From an uncultured Prevotella sp. (GTDB taxonomy: Bacteria > Bacteroidota > Bacteroidia > Bacteroidales > Bacteroidaceae): a stretch of DNA of 17,833 nt. The position numbers and the translations under genes are program-made. Under the pieces are notes generated by a model that had not been told where the DNA came from, ran no database searches, and worked only from the letters and a program-made list of their open reading frames with translations. The stretch lies in the NCBI GenBank assembly GCA_934230685.1, contig CAKQFF010000028.1:1-17833 (forward strand), written 5' to 3'. Of the stretch, positions 1 to 7,927 are shown one piece after another; positions within the stretch are counted from its first letter, which is position 1; each line of letters opens with the position of its first letter.

Positions 1-1
1 A

Positions 2-478
2 CTGAAACGCCAGTGCTACGAGGGTGGCATACGCATACCTTTCATTGCATGGTGGCCAGAGCATATCAAGGCAGGCTCAGTAAGCGACCTTCAGTTTGCT
101 TTCTACGACCTCTTGCCTACCTTCTGCGACCTTGCTGGAGTGAAGAATTTCCGCAAGCGTTACACCAATCGTTCTCTTCCAGGTGATGGTTTCGACGGAC
201 TCAGCATTGCGCCTACATTGCTTGGCAATGACGCAGCACAGGAGAAGCACGACCATCTGTATTGGGAGTTCCATGAGACCGACCAGATAGGTGTGCGTCG
301 TGGCGACTGGAAACTTATTGTTGTAAAGGGAAAGCCACGCCTTTATAATCTTGCCAACGATATCCATGAGGACAATGATATCGCTGCACAGAATCCGGAG
401 ATTGTAAAGGAACTTGTGGACGTGATTAAAAAGGAGCATACGGACAACCCGATGTTTAAGATTACGTTGCCGTATTGA
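2..478 (+). CDS. Sulfatase, C-terminal part (5' end outside window)
   Basis: This is the 3' end of a type I sulfatase gene (alkaline-phosphatase superfamily), which removes sulfate esters from glycans or similar substrates. The frame is open from base 2, and the stop is TGA at 476-478. The visible protein starts with YEGGIRIPFIAWWPEHI, the usual sulfatase block before the 'DLLPTFCDLAGV' helix. It continues with a PGDGFDGLSIAPTLLG segment and the C-terminal subdomain (YWEFHE, VRRGDWKLI, LYNLANDIHEDNDIA). The catalytic formylglycine site (C/S-x-P-x-R) and most metal ligands lie upstream, so activity and substrate cannot be judged. In gut Bacteroidota such enzymes are usually periplasmic and act on host or algal sulfated glycans; that role here is inference. 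A strong terminator follows directly. Confidence 0.93.
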   Translation: MKRQCYEGGIRIPFIAWWPEHIKAGSVSDLQFAFYDLLPTFCDLAGVKNFRKRYTNRSLPGDGFDGLSIAPTLLGNDAAQEKHDHLYWEFHETDQIGVRRGDWKLIVVKGKPRLYNLANDIHEDNDIAAQNPEIVKELVDVIKKEHTDNPMFKITLPY

Positions 479-493
479 TATAATAGCTGATAT

Positions 494-540
494 AAAAGGT
501 ATGGGGTCGAGCGGAAATAGCTCGACCCCATACCTTTTTC
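494..540. terminator. Strong bidirectional hairpin terminator
   Basis: A perfect 19-bp inverted repeat (494-512 with 520-538) encloses a 7-base loop and is followed by a T run. The outer arms are A-rich and T-rich, so it can act in both directions. It ends the sulfatase transcript and also faces the minus-strand DUF4924 transcript. Confidence 0.93.
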
Positions 541-564
541 ATCAAAACAATGAGATGTTTTGAT
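541..564 (-). terminator. Second hairpin behind the DUF4924 gene
   Basis: A perfect 9-bp inverted repeat (ATCAAAACA at 541-549, TGTTTTGAT at 556-564) with a 6-base loop lies six bases beyond the DUF4924 stop codon. It has no long T run of its own in the minus direction. It may be an mRNA 3'-end stabiliser or the first of two stacked terminators, since the larger hairpin follows immediately. Confidence 0.5.
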
Positions 565-570
565 TAATAT

Positions 571-1131
571 TTAAAATTCCTCGTCATCGTCAAATTTCAG
601 TCCCTCGTTCTTGTCCTTGATATAATAGTCGCTGAGCATACCGAGGAAGATGGAGATTTCTTTGATGGCATGTTCTGTGTCGGGACTGATTTTCTTGTTC
701 TGCAGACGCAGCATCATTGTGCCGTAGAGAGCGTTGAGACAAGTCTCTATCTCATTCACATCCTTGTCGCCACGATTGCGCAATTCAACGATGAAAGGCA
801 ACACCTTATAATATTCAGAGTTGTAGAATGGAAAACGCGAGCTTTGCAGCAATTGGTTGTGAAGATCGTTCATGTCCTGCACTACTATCTGGTTGATGGT
901 GAGGTGACCCTTATCGCGCTTACCCTCAGAGTTCATCATAGTTATGAGGTTGCCGTACCAGTCGACCATTTCCTCGCGCTGTTCGTCGGTATAGTTGGCG
1001 AAACGTGCGATATATTCATTCTTTATTCTTGACAGCTGGCAGCCGTAGGCACGTATGATGTCCTCCACCTGCCACATGTAGAGCACAAACTCTGCGGTGC
1101 TCTTCTTGCGTAATTCTTGAGCTATAAACAT
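571..1131 (-). CDS. DUF4924 family protein of unknown function
   Basis: This 186-aa soluble protein resembles the Bacteroidota-specific DUF4924 family by its opening: MFIAQELRKKSTAEFVLYMW, then QVEDIIRAYG and an 'R-IKNEYIARF' segment. It appears almost entirely alpha-helical, with no signal peptide or membrane segment. The C-terminus is very acidic (DDDEEF). The function of the family is not known to me. The start codon lies 3 bases after the LysE-family gene's stop, so the two genes are almost certainly co-transcribed and perhaps translationally coupled. That pairing is the only functional hint. Confidence is high that it is a real gene and good for the family call. Confidence 0.85.
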   Translation of the reverse strand: MFIAQELRKKSTAEFVLYMWQVEDIIRAYGCQLSRIKNEYIARFANYTDEQREEMVDWYGNLITMMNSEGKRDKGHLTINQIVVQDMNDLHNQLLQSSRFPFYNSEYYKVLPFIVELRNRGDKDVNEIETCLNALYGTMMLRLQNKKISPDTEHAIKEISIFLGMLSDYYIKDKNEGLKFDDDEEF

Positions 1132-1134
1132 ATT

Positions 1135-1806
1135 TTAGTAGGGAAGTTTATAAAGGTTGAATACTGTTCCGAGCAGCATAATCATCGAGAATATCACCAC
1201 TATGCAGCCCACAACACGATTGATGAGCAGTATGCCGCTTGCGTCGAACTTGCCGCGTACCTTATCTATAAGCCACGTCAGACCAAACCACCACAGCATG
1301 GCACCACCCACAACACTTGCATATCCCACCGTCATCTCAATAGGGCGATTGGGCACAATGAAGGCGAACTGTGCGAAGAGGAAGATGAAGAGGAAGATGA
1401 TGAGAGGGTTGGACAATGTGACAAGAAAAGCTGTAATGCCGTTGTGCACGAGTGTGCCCTTCTGTGTCTTGTTGCTCTGATGCATATTCTTCGTAGGGTT
1501 GGAACGGTAGCAATATATACCGAATAGCAGCAACACAACGCTGCCGCTAATCTGAAGCATGAAGCGATAACGCTCGTTGCTAACGAAGTCCATAACGAAA
1601 CTCATGCCGAAGCCTGTGAACAGCGCATAGATAATGTCGCTCACGCAAGCTCCGACACCTGTGATAAGGCCGTACCAGCGACCTTTGTTCAATGTGCGTT
1701 GTATGCAAAGCACTCCCACCGGACCCATTGGAGCCGAAGCCATGATGCCGATAAGTATTCCTTTGAATACAAAGTCTAATATGTCTAATTGGATTGGAAA
1801 CTGCAT
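1135..1806 (-). CDS. LysE/RhtB-family amino-acid exporter-like membrane protein
   Basis: This is a multi-pass inner-membrane protein, probably of the LysE translocator family that exports amino acids or related small molecules. The N-terminal helix carries the family signature region (GIMASAPMGPVGVLCIQRTL), followed by 'GRWYGLITGVGACVSDIIYAL'. About six hydrophobic helices are visible, with a hydrophilic linker (YRSNPTKNMHQSNKTQKG) between the third and fourth. The reading frame extends to an ATG at 1827 (230 aa). I chose the ATG at 1806 (223 aa) because the 1827 ATG lies inside the best promoter match, between its -33 and -7 boxes, and 223 aa starting MQFPIQLD fits the family. It is the first gene of a two-gene operon with the DUF4924 gene. 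The substrate is unknown. Confidence 0.83.
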   Translation of the reverse strand: MQFPIQLDILDFVFKGILIGIMASAPMGPVGVLCIQRTLNKGRWYGLITGVGACVSDIIYALFTGFGMSFVMDFVSNERYRFMLQISGSVVLLLFGIYCYRSNPTKNMHQSNKTQKGTLVHNGITAFLVTLSNPLIIFLFIFLFAQFAFIVPNRPIEMTVGYASVVGGAMLWWFGLTWLIDKVRGKFDASGILLINRVVGCIVVIFSMIMLLGTVFNLYKLPY

Positions 1807-1814
1807 AACGGGTG

Positions 1815-1846
1815 CAAAATTGCGCATTTTTTACGATATAGACAAA
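1815..1846 (-). promoter_or_regulatory. Putative Bacteroidota promoter for the lysE-like operon
   Basis: On the minus strand TTTG (1846-1843) is followed after exactly 20 bases by CAATTTTG (1822-1815), one mismatch from TAnnTTTG. Transcription would start near 1810. That puts the 1827 ATG upstream of the transcript and leaves only a few bases ahead of the 1806 ATG. Confidence 0.5.
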
Positions 1847-1861
1847 TTTTAGGCTAAAAAC

Positions 1862-1893
1862 TTTGTTACATTACAACATTTTTAATACCTTTG
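1862..1893 (+). promoter_or_regulatory. Bacteroidota promoter for the glucokinase gene
   Basis: TTTG (1862-1865), a 20-base spacer and TACCTTTG (1886-1893) match the -33/-7 consensus of the Bacteroidota primary sigma factor exactly. Transcription should start near 1898-1900, leaving a leader of about 125 nt before the ATG at 2025. It is back to back with the lysE promoter. Confidence 0.7.
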
Positions 1894-1899
1894 CTAAGT

Positions 1900-2024
1900 A
1901 AAAACTTCATGCACATGTTCACGAAGCATGCACGGAGTAAAGTTTATCCCCTAACTCACTAAGAGATAAAGATTAGAAAATCTTTACTATTAATTTACTA
2001 AATATAACAAATAAACAAATAATC
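1900..2024 (+). promoter_or_regulatory. Long structured 5' leader of the glucokinase mRNA
   Basis: This untranslated leader holds two candidate RNA structures. One is a two-part stem: AAACTT 1902-1907 with AAGTTT 1940-1945, and CATGC 1908-1912 with GCATG 1926-1930. The other is a 7-bp hairpin with a 6-base loop (TAAAGAT 1967-1973, ATCTTTA 1980-1986). No T run follows, so neither looks like a terminator. A 17-codon ORF (1909-1962) also fits here. I do not recognise it as a known riboswitch class. Confidence 0.4.
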
Positions 2025-3005
2025 ATGACAGAAGAATCTTTGAAACCGTATGTTATAGGTTTGGACCTCGGAGGTACAAACTCAGTTTTTGGCATCGTTG
2101 ATAGCCGTGGCGACATCAAGGCCACAACATCTATCAAGACCCAGGGCTATGGCGACAACCCACAGGCGTATGTTGACGCTTCGGTTGAGGCTTTGCAGAT
2201 TATCATCGACCAGGTAGGTGGTATCGAGAAGATTAAGGCTATGGGTATCGGTGCTCCTAACGGCAACTATTATAATGGTACTGTTGAGTTCGCTCCTAAC
2301 CTTGAGTGGGGTCGCGACGGTGTAGTGCCTTTGGCTAAGATGTTCTCTGATAAGCTCGGCATACCAGTAGCTCTTACTAACGACGCTAATGCAGCTGCTA
2401 TCGGTGAGATGGCTTATGGTGTGGCTCGTGGTATGAAGAACTTCATCGTTATCACTCTTGGTACAGGTGTAGGCTCAGGCATCGTAGTTAATGGTCAGTT
2501 GGTTTACGGCAGCGATGGTTTCGCTGGCGAGCTTGGTCATGTTATTGTTAAGGAGAATGGTCGTCTTTGCGGATGCGGACGTCGTGGCTGTCTTGAGACT
2601 TATTGCTCGGCTACTGGTGTTGCACGTTCAGCACGCGAGTTCCTTGCAAATAGCGATGAGGATTCATTGCTCCGCGAGCTTGATCCTGAGAAGATTACAT
2701 CTTATGATGTGTCTGTTGCTGCCTCTAAGGGTGATAAGTTGGCTAATGACATTTATGAGTTCACTGGCAAAATGCTTGGTGAGGCTTGTGCCAACTTTGC
2801 AGCATTCTCTTCTCCTGAAGCATTCATCTTCTTCGGCGGCTTGACAAAGGCTGGCGACCTCATCATGAATCCTATCAAGAAGGCTTACGACGAGACCGTG
2901 CTCAAGATTTACAAGGGCAAGGCTAAGTTCCTCGTGTCAGGTCTTGACGGATCTTCAGCTGCTGTACTCGGTGCGTCGGCTGTAGGTTGGGATATTCAGG
3001 AGTAA
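2025..3005 (+). CDS. glk: ROK-family glucokinase
   Basis: This cytoplasmic sugar kinase (326 aa) probably phosphorylates glucose with ATP to glucose 6-phosphate for glycolysis. Visible ROK features are the phosphate-binding loop DLGGTNS (residues 14-20), 'NDANAAAIGE' with the catalytic base Asp120, 'TLGTGVGSGIVVNG' (144-157), and the substrate/zinc segment GELGH (Glu169, His172). The zinc cluster CGCGRRGC follows (Cys182, Cys184, Cys189), then LETYCS. The length is normal for ROK kinases. There is no N-terminal helix-turn-helix, so it is a kinase and not a ROK repressor. It has its own promoter with a long leader and its own terminator, and so appears monocistronic. Another hexose or N-acetylhexosamine substrate cannot be excluded from sequence. 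Confidence 0.88.
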   Translation: MTEESLKPYVIGLDLGGTNSVFGIVDSRGDIKATTSIKTQGYGDNPQAYVDASVEALQIIIDQVGGIEKIKAMGIGAPNGNYYNGTVEFAPNLEWGRDGVVPLAKMFSDKLGIPVALTNDANAAAIGEMAYGVARGMKNFIVITLGTGVGSGIVVNGQLVYGSDGFAGELGHVIVKENGRLCGCGRRGCLETYCSATGVARSAREFLANSDEDSLLRELDPEKITSYDVSVAASKGDKLANDIYEFTGKMLGEACANFAAFSSPEAFIFFGGLTKAGDLIMNPIKKAYDETVLKIYKGKAKFLVSGLDGSSAAVLGASAVGWDIQE

Positions 3006-3024
3006 TTTTTTAGCAGAAATACAG

Positions 3025-3063
3025 AAGCAACCATGGATTGAAAATTTCGTGGTTGCTTTTTTT
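3025..3063 (+). terminator. Hairpin terminator after glk
   Basis: A 9-bp perfect stem (AAGCAACCA 3025-3033 with TGGTTGCTT 3050-3058) is followed by an uninterrupted T run to 3063. It separates glk from the receptor gene. Confidence 0.85.
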
Positions 3064-3116
3064 GGTTGTATAGATTAGTGATTGTTAATATATTTAATTT
3101 AAGAAACGTTTAAGGT

Positions 3117-5819
3117 ATGAAAAATCATCTAAAGGGCCTCGCTCTTATTGGAGTACTGACCGTTGCTGGCACGATGAATGTCATGGCACAGTCGGGCACA
3201 TTGCGAGGAAAGGTTGTAGATGCGGAAACCGGAGAACCGCTCATCGGAGCTACGGTTACCGTAAAGGGTATCAAGACTGTTACTGACATCGACGGTGCTT
3301 TCGTCGTTAAGGGTGTTAGTGGAGCCAAGGAGGTTACGCTTCAGTATATTGGCTACAAGCAGAAAACCGTTAAGGTGGCTGCTGACACAAAGGGCGAACT
3401 TGGCAGTATTGCCTTGAAGACCGACGGACAGGTGCTTGGCGATGTAGTGGTTACATCACAGGTGGCTGTTGCCCGCAAGACTCCTGTGGCTGTATCACAG
3501 GTGCCAATGTCATTCATTGAGGAGAAGATAGGTACTCAGGAGTTCCCCGAAATCCTTAAGTCTACACCTGGTGTTCACGCCAATAAGGAAGGTGGCGGTT
3601 ATGGCGACTCTGAGATTTACATGCGTGGTTTCGACAATAGCAACATTGCTGTTATGGTGAACGGTGTTCCTATGAACGATATGGAAAACCAGGCTGTTTA
3701 CTGGTCGAACTGGGCAGGTCTTACTGACGTGACACGCACAATGCAGACTCAGCGTGGTCTTGGCGCATCAAAGGTGTCGTCTCCTTCTGTGGGTGGTACT
3801 ATCAACATTATTACTCGTTCGCTTGAGGCTAAGAAGGGTGGTTCTTTCTACTATGGTATTGGCAACGACAACATGAACAAGATGATGTTCACTGTGTCTA
3901 CAGGTCTTTCTAAGAGCGGTTGGTCGATGACATTGCTCGGCTCTAAGACTTGGGGCGATGGCTATGCTCAGGGTACCGACTTCTCTGGCTATACCTATTT
4001 CCTTAACATCTCTAAGCGTCTGAATGATGCTCATCAGCTTTCATTCACTGCTTTTGGCGCACCGCAGGAGCACTATCAGCGCAAGAACGGATTGAAGCTT
4101 GCCGACTGGAAGATGACTGAGCAGGTATGGGGCATTCAGAACCATAAGTACAACTCTACTTACGGTTTCGACAACAACGGACAGCGTCGCACTTCAGAGT
4201 ATAATGTTTACCACAAGCCACAGCTCAGCCTTAACCATCAGTGGCAGATCAACGACCGCTCATCATTGAGTACTGTTCTCTATATGTCTATAGGTCGTGG
4301 TTATGGCTATAGCGGTCAGGGCAACGACGACTATGGCTACAGCTATAAGGACTGGTATGGTGCCAACTATGGTGTATTGCAGACAAAGTTCCGCAAGAGC
4401 GACGGTACATTCGACTATGGAGCTATTCAGGACATCAATGCTGCTTCAGAGCACGGTTCTATGCTCATTATGTCGAAGGCAAAGAACTATCACAACTGGT
4501 ACGGACTCGTTTCTACCTATACAACAAAGCTCACTCCTAACATTGACTTCTATGGTGGTGTGGACTTCCGTGCATACAAGGGTACTCATACCAATGACAT
4601 TATTGACCTCTATGGCGGTGAGTATTATATCGATACAACCCGTAAGAACGTGAAGGCTACCAACAACAGCGCTGCTGCCAATCCACAATGGGCTTATCAG
4701 AAGCTTGGTGTGGGCGATGCCGTATATCGCGACTTCGACGGACACGTAGTTCAGGAGGGTGCTTTCTTCCAGACAGAGTATTCTAAGCGTGGTCTTTCGG
4801 CATTCGTTTCAGGTTCATTGTCAAATACTTCTTACTGGCGTTACGACCGCTTGTTCTATGATAAGGAGCACGCTAAGTCGGACACCAAGAGCTATCTTGG
4901 ATTCACTGTTAAGGGTGGTGCTAACTACAACCTCAACGAGCAGCACAACGTGTTCTTCAATGCTGGCTACATCAGCCGTGCGCCTAAGTTCAACTATGGT
5001 GCATTCCTTAGCCCGATGGCAAGCAACGTGACCAACCCTGACGCAAAGAACGAGAAGGTGATTTCGCTTGAGGTCGGCTATGGCTATCGTTTGAAGTGGC
5101 TCACCGTTAATGTGAACGGCTATTGGACAAAGTGGCTCGACAAGACTATGACCAAGAGCTCTACTCTCGGTACATCACAGACCGAGGCTTTTGTCAACAT
5201 GACTGGTGTTAATGCACTGCACAAGGGTGTTGAGCTTGAGATAAAGGCTAATCCTTTCTATTGGCTTGATCTCAACGGTATGTTCTCTATCGGTGACTGG
5301 AAGTGGGATAGCAATGCTACTGGCTACGTTTACGACAACAATGGTCAGCCTCTCACAAAGGATGGTGCTATCGCAAGTGGTATTGGTGCTAAGGATCATC
5401 TCACTACAGGTATCAATCTTAAGGGCGTACGCGTTGGTGGCTCTGCACAGACAACAGCTGCTCTTGGTGCAACAGTGAAGATTGGTAAGGAAATACGTCT
5501 TGGTGCCGACTGGACGTTCTATGGCCGCAACTATGCTTACTACTCACTCAGTGGTAGCAACCTCAGCCTTGGTAAGACCAACACTGTGGTTGACCCTTGG
5601 AAGATTCCTTCAGCAAGCCAGGTGGACGTGAATGCTTCTTACAAGTTTAAGATTGCAGGTCTGAACTCTACTATCTCTGCCAATGTCAACAACCTCTTCG
5701 ACTATCAGTATCTTGGCAAGGCATGGAACCCGCAGTCGGGCGATGTTAACGAGAACACCATTTATGGTTTCTACACATTTGGCCGCACATTCAGCACACG
5801 TCTGAAGATTAACTTCTAA
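3117..5819 (+). CDS. TonB-dependent outer-membrane receptor with carboxypeptidase-regulatory-like domain
   Basis: This 900-aa outer-membrane transporter takes up a ligand with energy from TonB-ExbBD. The order is: a signal peptide (MKNHLKGLALIGVLTVAGTM, cut near VMA-Q); a carboxypeptidase-D-regulatory-like domain (about 28-105, GKVVDAETGEPLIGATVTVKG); a TonB-box-like LGDVVVTSQ; the plug (about 115-235, with EILKSTPGV, YMRGFDN, VNGVPMNDMEN and GGTINIITRS); and a beta-barrel rich in Tyr, Trp and Gly that ends in a terminal Phe (RLKINF). The plug resembles the general Bacteroidota receptor type more than a true SusC, and no SusD gene follows. The next gene, 39 bases on, encodes a surface-type lipoprotein that is probably its partner. 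The ligand is unknown. Codon choice is strongly biased, suggesting good expression. Confidence 0.92.
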   Translation: MKNHLKGLALIGVLTVAGTMNVMAQSGTLRGKVVDAETGEPLIGATVTVKGIKTVTDIDGAFVVKGVSGAKEVTLQYIGYKQKTVKVAADTKGELGSIALKTDGQVLGDVVVTSQVAVARKTPVAVSQVPMSFIEEKIGTQEFPEILKSTPGVHANKEGGGYGDSEIYMRGFDNSNIAVMVNGVPMNDMENQAVYWSNWAGLTDVTRTMQTQRGLGASKVSSPSVGGTINIITRSLEAKKGGSFYYGIGNDNMNKMMFTVSTGLSKSGWSMTLLGSKTWGDGYAQGTDFSGYTYFLNISKRLNDAHQLSFTAFGAPQEHYQRKNGLKLADWKMTEQVWGIQNHKYNSTYGFDNNGQRRTSEYNVYHKPQLSLNHQWQINDRSSLSTVLYMSIGRGYGYSGQGNDDYGYSYKDWYGANYGVLQTKFRKSDGTFDYGAIQDINAASEHGSMLIMSKAKNYHNWYGLVSTYTTKLTPNIDFYGGVDFRAYKGTHTNDIIDLYGGEYYIDTTRKNVKATNNSAAANPQWAYQKLGVGDAVYRDFDGHVVQEGAFFQTEYSKRGLSAFVSGSLSNTSYWRYDRLFYDKEHAKSDTKSYLGFTVKGGANYNLNEQHNVFFNAGYISRAPKFNYGAFLSPMASNVTNPDAKNEKVISLEVGYGYRLKWLTVNVNGYWTKWLDKTMTKSSTLGTSQTEAFVNMTGVNALHKGVELEIKANPFYWLDLNGMFSIGDWKWDSNATGYVYDNNGQPLTKDGAIASGIGAKDHLTTGINLKGVRVGGSAQTTAALGATVKIGKEIRLGADWTFYGRNYAYYSLSGSNLSLGKTNTVVDPWKIPSASQVDVNASYKFKIAGLNSTISANVNNLFDYQYLGKAWNPQSGDVNENTIYGFYTFGRTFSTRLKINF

Positions 5820-5858
5820 GTTTTATACACTCACATTATATAATAAGATATATAAGAC

Positions 5859-7904
5859 ATGAAAAAGATATATTTATTGTCGGCTGTTGCTGCTCTTTGT
5901 CTGGCTTCATGCGACGACTATGAGGATCAGTTCAATCTCGGCAATCAGATTACCGATGTAAAGAACAATACTCCTATCGTGTTGGCTGATGCCGACTATG
6001 CTACTATAGCCGGACTTACTGCCAACAAGGAGCTTGCTGCCAAACTCGATGCAGAGTCGGGCACTACTGCCTATACAGAGGCTTTGGCTAAGTTGGGTTC
6101 AAACAAGTACTTCGGCAATCTTATCACTGCCGATCAGTTCTTGCCTGCCTTTATATATAATAAGTATAAGGAGGCAGACCTTGGCTCAACATTTAAGGTT
6201 ACCTATAACGAGTATGTTGGTAAGTCGGAGTATATTGCTGATTTCAATAAGCTCAAGGGTGAGTACACTCTCACCAACGATGATTACAGCGATGCATGGG
6301 AAGGTGCTTCTTCGGCTACTTACCTTACACCGAAGACTTTGTCTAAGTTACCTGAAATCATCAAGGATTCTCACGATGATGCTGAGGTTGGTGATATTTA
6401 TGTAGTCAACTATGCTTACTCTGACTTTGAGCCAGCTGGTGGTGGCGAGACTCCAGGTGAGTCTTACGACAAGATTTCGGATGTTATTGCCAATACCGAT
6501 GGTGGACAGTACTCTGTTAAGGGTATCGTGTGCGCTACATATAAGACAGGTTTCTTGCTTAAGGACAACACTGGTTATATTCTTGTTTACAAGGCAAGTG
6601 AGGTAAGTGTTGGTGATGAGGTGGCTGTTTCTGGTACTACAACTCTCTATGGTGGTTTGATGCAGTTCCCTGCCAAGAACACTGAGCTGGAGGTGAAGGT
6701 TGTTACTCCTGGCAAGGAGCCAAATTTCAAGAATCCTACAGCCAAGAATCTTGTAGCTGCCGACTTCGAGGCTTACTCGACAAACCCGTATGTTGCTTAC
6801 GTTACATACAAGGGCAACCTCTCTATCACAACAAATTCAAAGGGCAACAAATATTATAATGTGACCATCGACGGAACAGAGAAGCAGGGTAGCCTTGCTA
6901 ATGTGCCCGACGGCTTGGTTGACGAGGGTCTTAATGGCAAGGACATTGTGGTATATGGCTATGCTATTGGTGCAACTGGTGCTGACGGTAAGTATCTCAA
7001 CACTATGGTGACAAGTGTGTCTGAGGCTTCTGCCAAGGCTAAGGTTGTGGCTCGTGCTGCTAATGGTGGAGCCAATAAGTCGGCTATCTATCGTTTCGAC
7101 GGTAAGACTTGGAAGCTCTACTCTTCAAATGACGCTAAGGTTATTGCCGCTCAGCCTTCATGGTATGATCTTATTGGTAGCAACACTATCTCTAAGCATG
7201 CAACATATCTCCCAACACTTCTTCAGCGTGAGTATCCGTTTGCTGAGGATGGACAGAAGGTCGGTGTGGCTTATCGCAAGTCATCATCGGCTATGGCTTT
7301 CGTGGAATATACCTATAATGTAACAGAAGGATGGGCAGAGTCGAAGGTATACAAGAAGGAGACAACTACATTCTCTAAGACCGAGAACGGATATGAGGCA
7401 CAGATAAGCAATTATCTCAATAGCACTCTGTGTGGTGACGAGGGCGGATTCTCTGCTTTCAACATCAATATAGCTTCGCTCAACTATGTTTGGAGCAACA
7501 CTTCCCAGTATGGATGGAAGGCTTCTGCCTTTGCCAACAAGACTAATGTGGCTTCTGAGAGCTGGCTTGTTTCTTCGGCTATCAATATGAAGAAGGGCAA
7601 GAATCCTATAATGATTTTCGATGAGGCAATGAACTTCCTTGGAAGCAACAACATTGAGGATTTCCTCTCTGTAAAGGTTTCTACCAACTTTGATGGCACA
7701 GATGTTACTGCTGCTCAGTGGGAGTCGCTTAACATTACTGGTCGTACCGACGGACAGTCATGGACTTTCTATACTGTTGATCCTGTATCTCTTGCTAAGT
7801 ATGTAGGCAACACCATCCACATTGCGTTCGTTTACAAGAGCACAGATGCTGTGGCTCCTACTTACGAGTTCAAGAATATCGTGGTGAAGGAAGCTGAGGA
7901 ATAA
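5859..7904 (+). CDS. Large lipoprotein with OB-fold-like and jelly-roll-like regions, receptor partner
   Basis: This 681-aa lipoprotein has a clear lipobox (LASC, lipidated Cys18). The residues after it are acidic (CDDYED), resembling the export signal of surface-exposed Bacteroidota lipoproteins. Residues about 20-190 form a helical region of unknown type. A Gly/Pro linker follows (PAGGGETPGE), then an OB-fold-like stretch (about 203-283: YDKISDVIAN, YSVKGIV, GFLLKDNTG, VSVGDEVAVSG) and a second one (about 290-392). The C-terminal third (about 510-681) resembles the jelly-roll 'choice-of-anchor J'/DUF5017 type (GWKASAFANK, SESWLVSSAINM). No catalytic motif is evident. It probably binds ligand on the cell surface and hands it to the receptor encoded just upstream, in place of a SusD. 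This partnership is inference from operon structure; domain names are by resemblance. Confidence 0.8.
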   Translation: MKKIYLLSAVAALCLASCDDYEDQFNLGNQITDVKNNTPIVLADADYATIAGLTANKELAAKLDAESGTTAYTEALAKLGSNKYFGNLITADQFLPAFIYNKYKEADLGSTFKVTYNEYVGKSEYIADFNKLKGEYTLTNDDYSDAWEGASSATYLTPKTLSKLPEIIKDSHDDAEVGDIYVVNYAYSDFEPAGGGETPGESYDKISDVIANTDGGQYSVKGIVCATYKTGFLLKDNTGYILVYKASEVSVGDEVAVSGTTTLYGGLMQFPAKNTELEVKVVTPGKEPNFKNPTAKNLVAADFEAYSTNPYVAYVTYKGNLSITTNSKGNKYYNVTIDGTEKQGSLANVPDGLVDEGLNGKDIVVYGYAIGATGADGKYLNTMVTSVSEASAKAKVVARAANGGANKSAIYRFDGKTWKLYSSNDAKVIAAQPSWYDLIGSNTISKHATYLPTLLQREYPFAEDGQKVGVAYRKSSSAMAFVEYTYNVTEGWAESKVYKKETTTFSKTENGYEAQISNYLNSTLCGDEGGFSAFNINIASLNYVWSNTSQYGWKASAFANKTNVASESWLVSSAINMKKGKNPIMIFDEAMNFLGSNNIEDFLSVKVSTNFDGTDVTAAQWESLNITGRTDGQSWTFYTVDPVSLAKYVGNTIHIAFVYKSTDAVAPTYEFKNIVVKEAEE

Positions 7905-7927
7905 TTGAAATAATAGTTTTTACATAG

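Noticed and set aside
571..1131. TetR-type regulator considered for the DUF4924 gene
   Set aside because: It is all-helical and about the right size, but there is no N-terminal helix-turn-helix and the opening segment fits DUF4924.
1117..1527. Plus-strand 136-aa frame over the LysE-like gene
   Set aside because: It lies opposite a well-supported membrane protein and has a low-complexity EDEEED stretch that is the complement of hydrophobic codons.
1900..2024. tRNA, known riboswitch or small RNA gene in the glk leader
   Set aside because: No cloverleaf or recognised riboswitch core could be drawn. Only short stems are visible.
3066..3096. Promoter for the receptor gene (TTG, 20 bases, TATATTTA)
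   Set aside because: The -7 box lacks the final G and the -33 is only TTG. In such AT-rich sequence the match is not convincing, although a promoter must lie in this gap because a terminator precedes it.
3117..5819. SusC call for the TonB-dependent receptor
   Set aside because: There is no SusD downstream, and the plug sequence (VNGVPMNDMEN type) fits general receptors better. I kept the wider family name.
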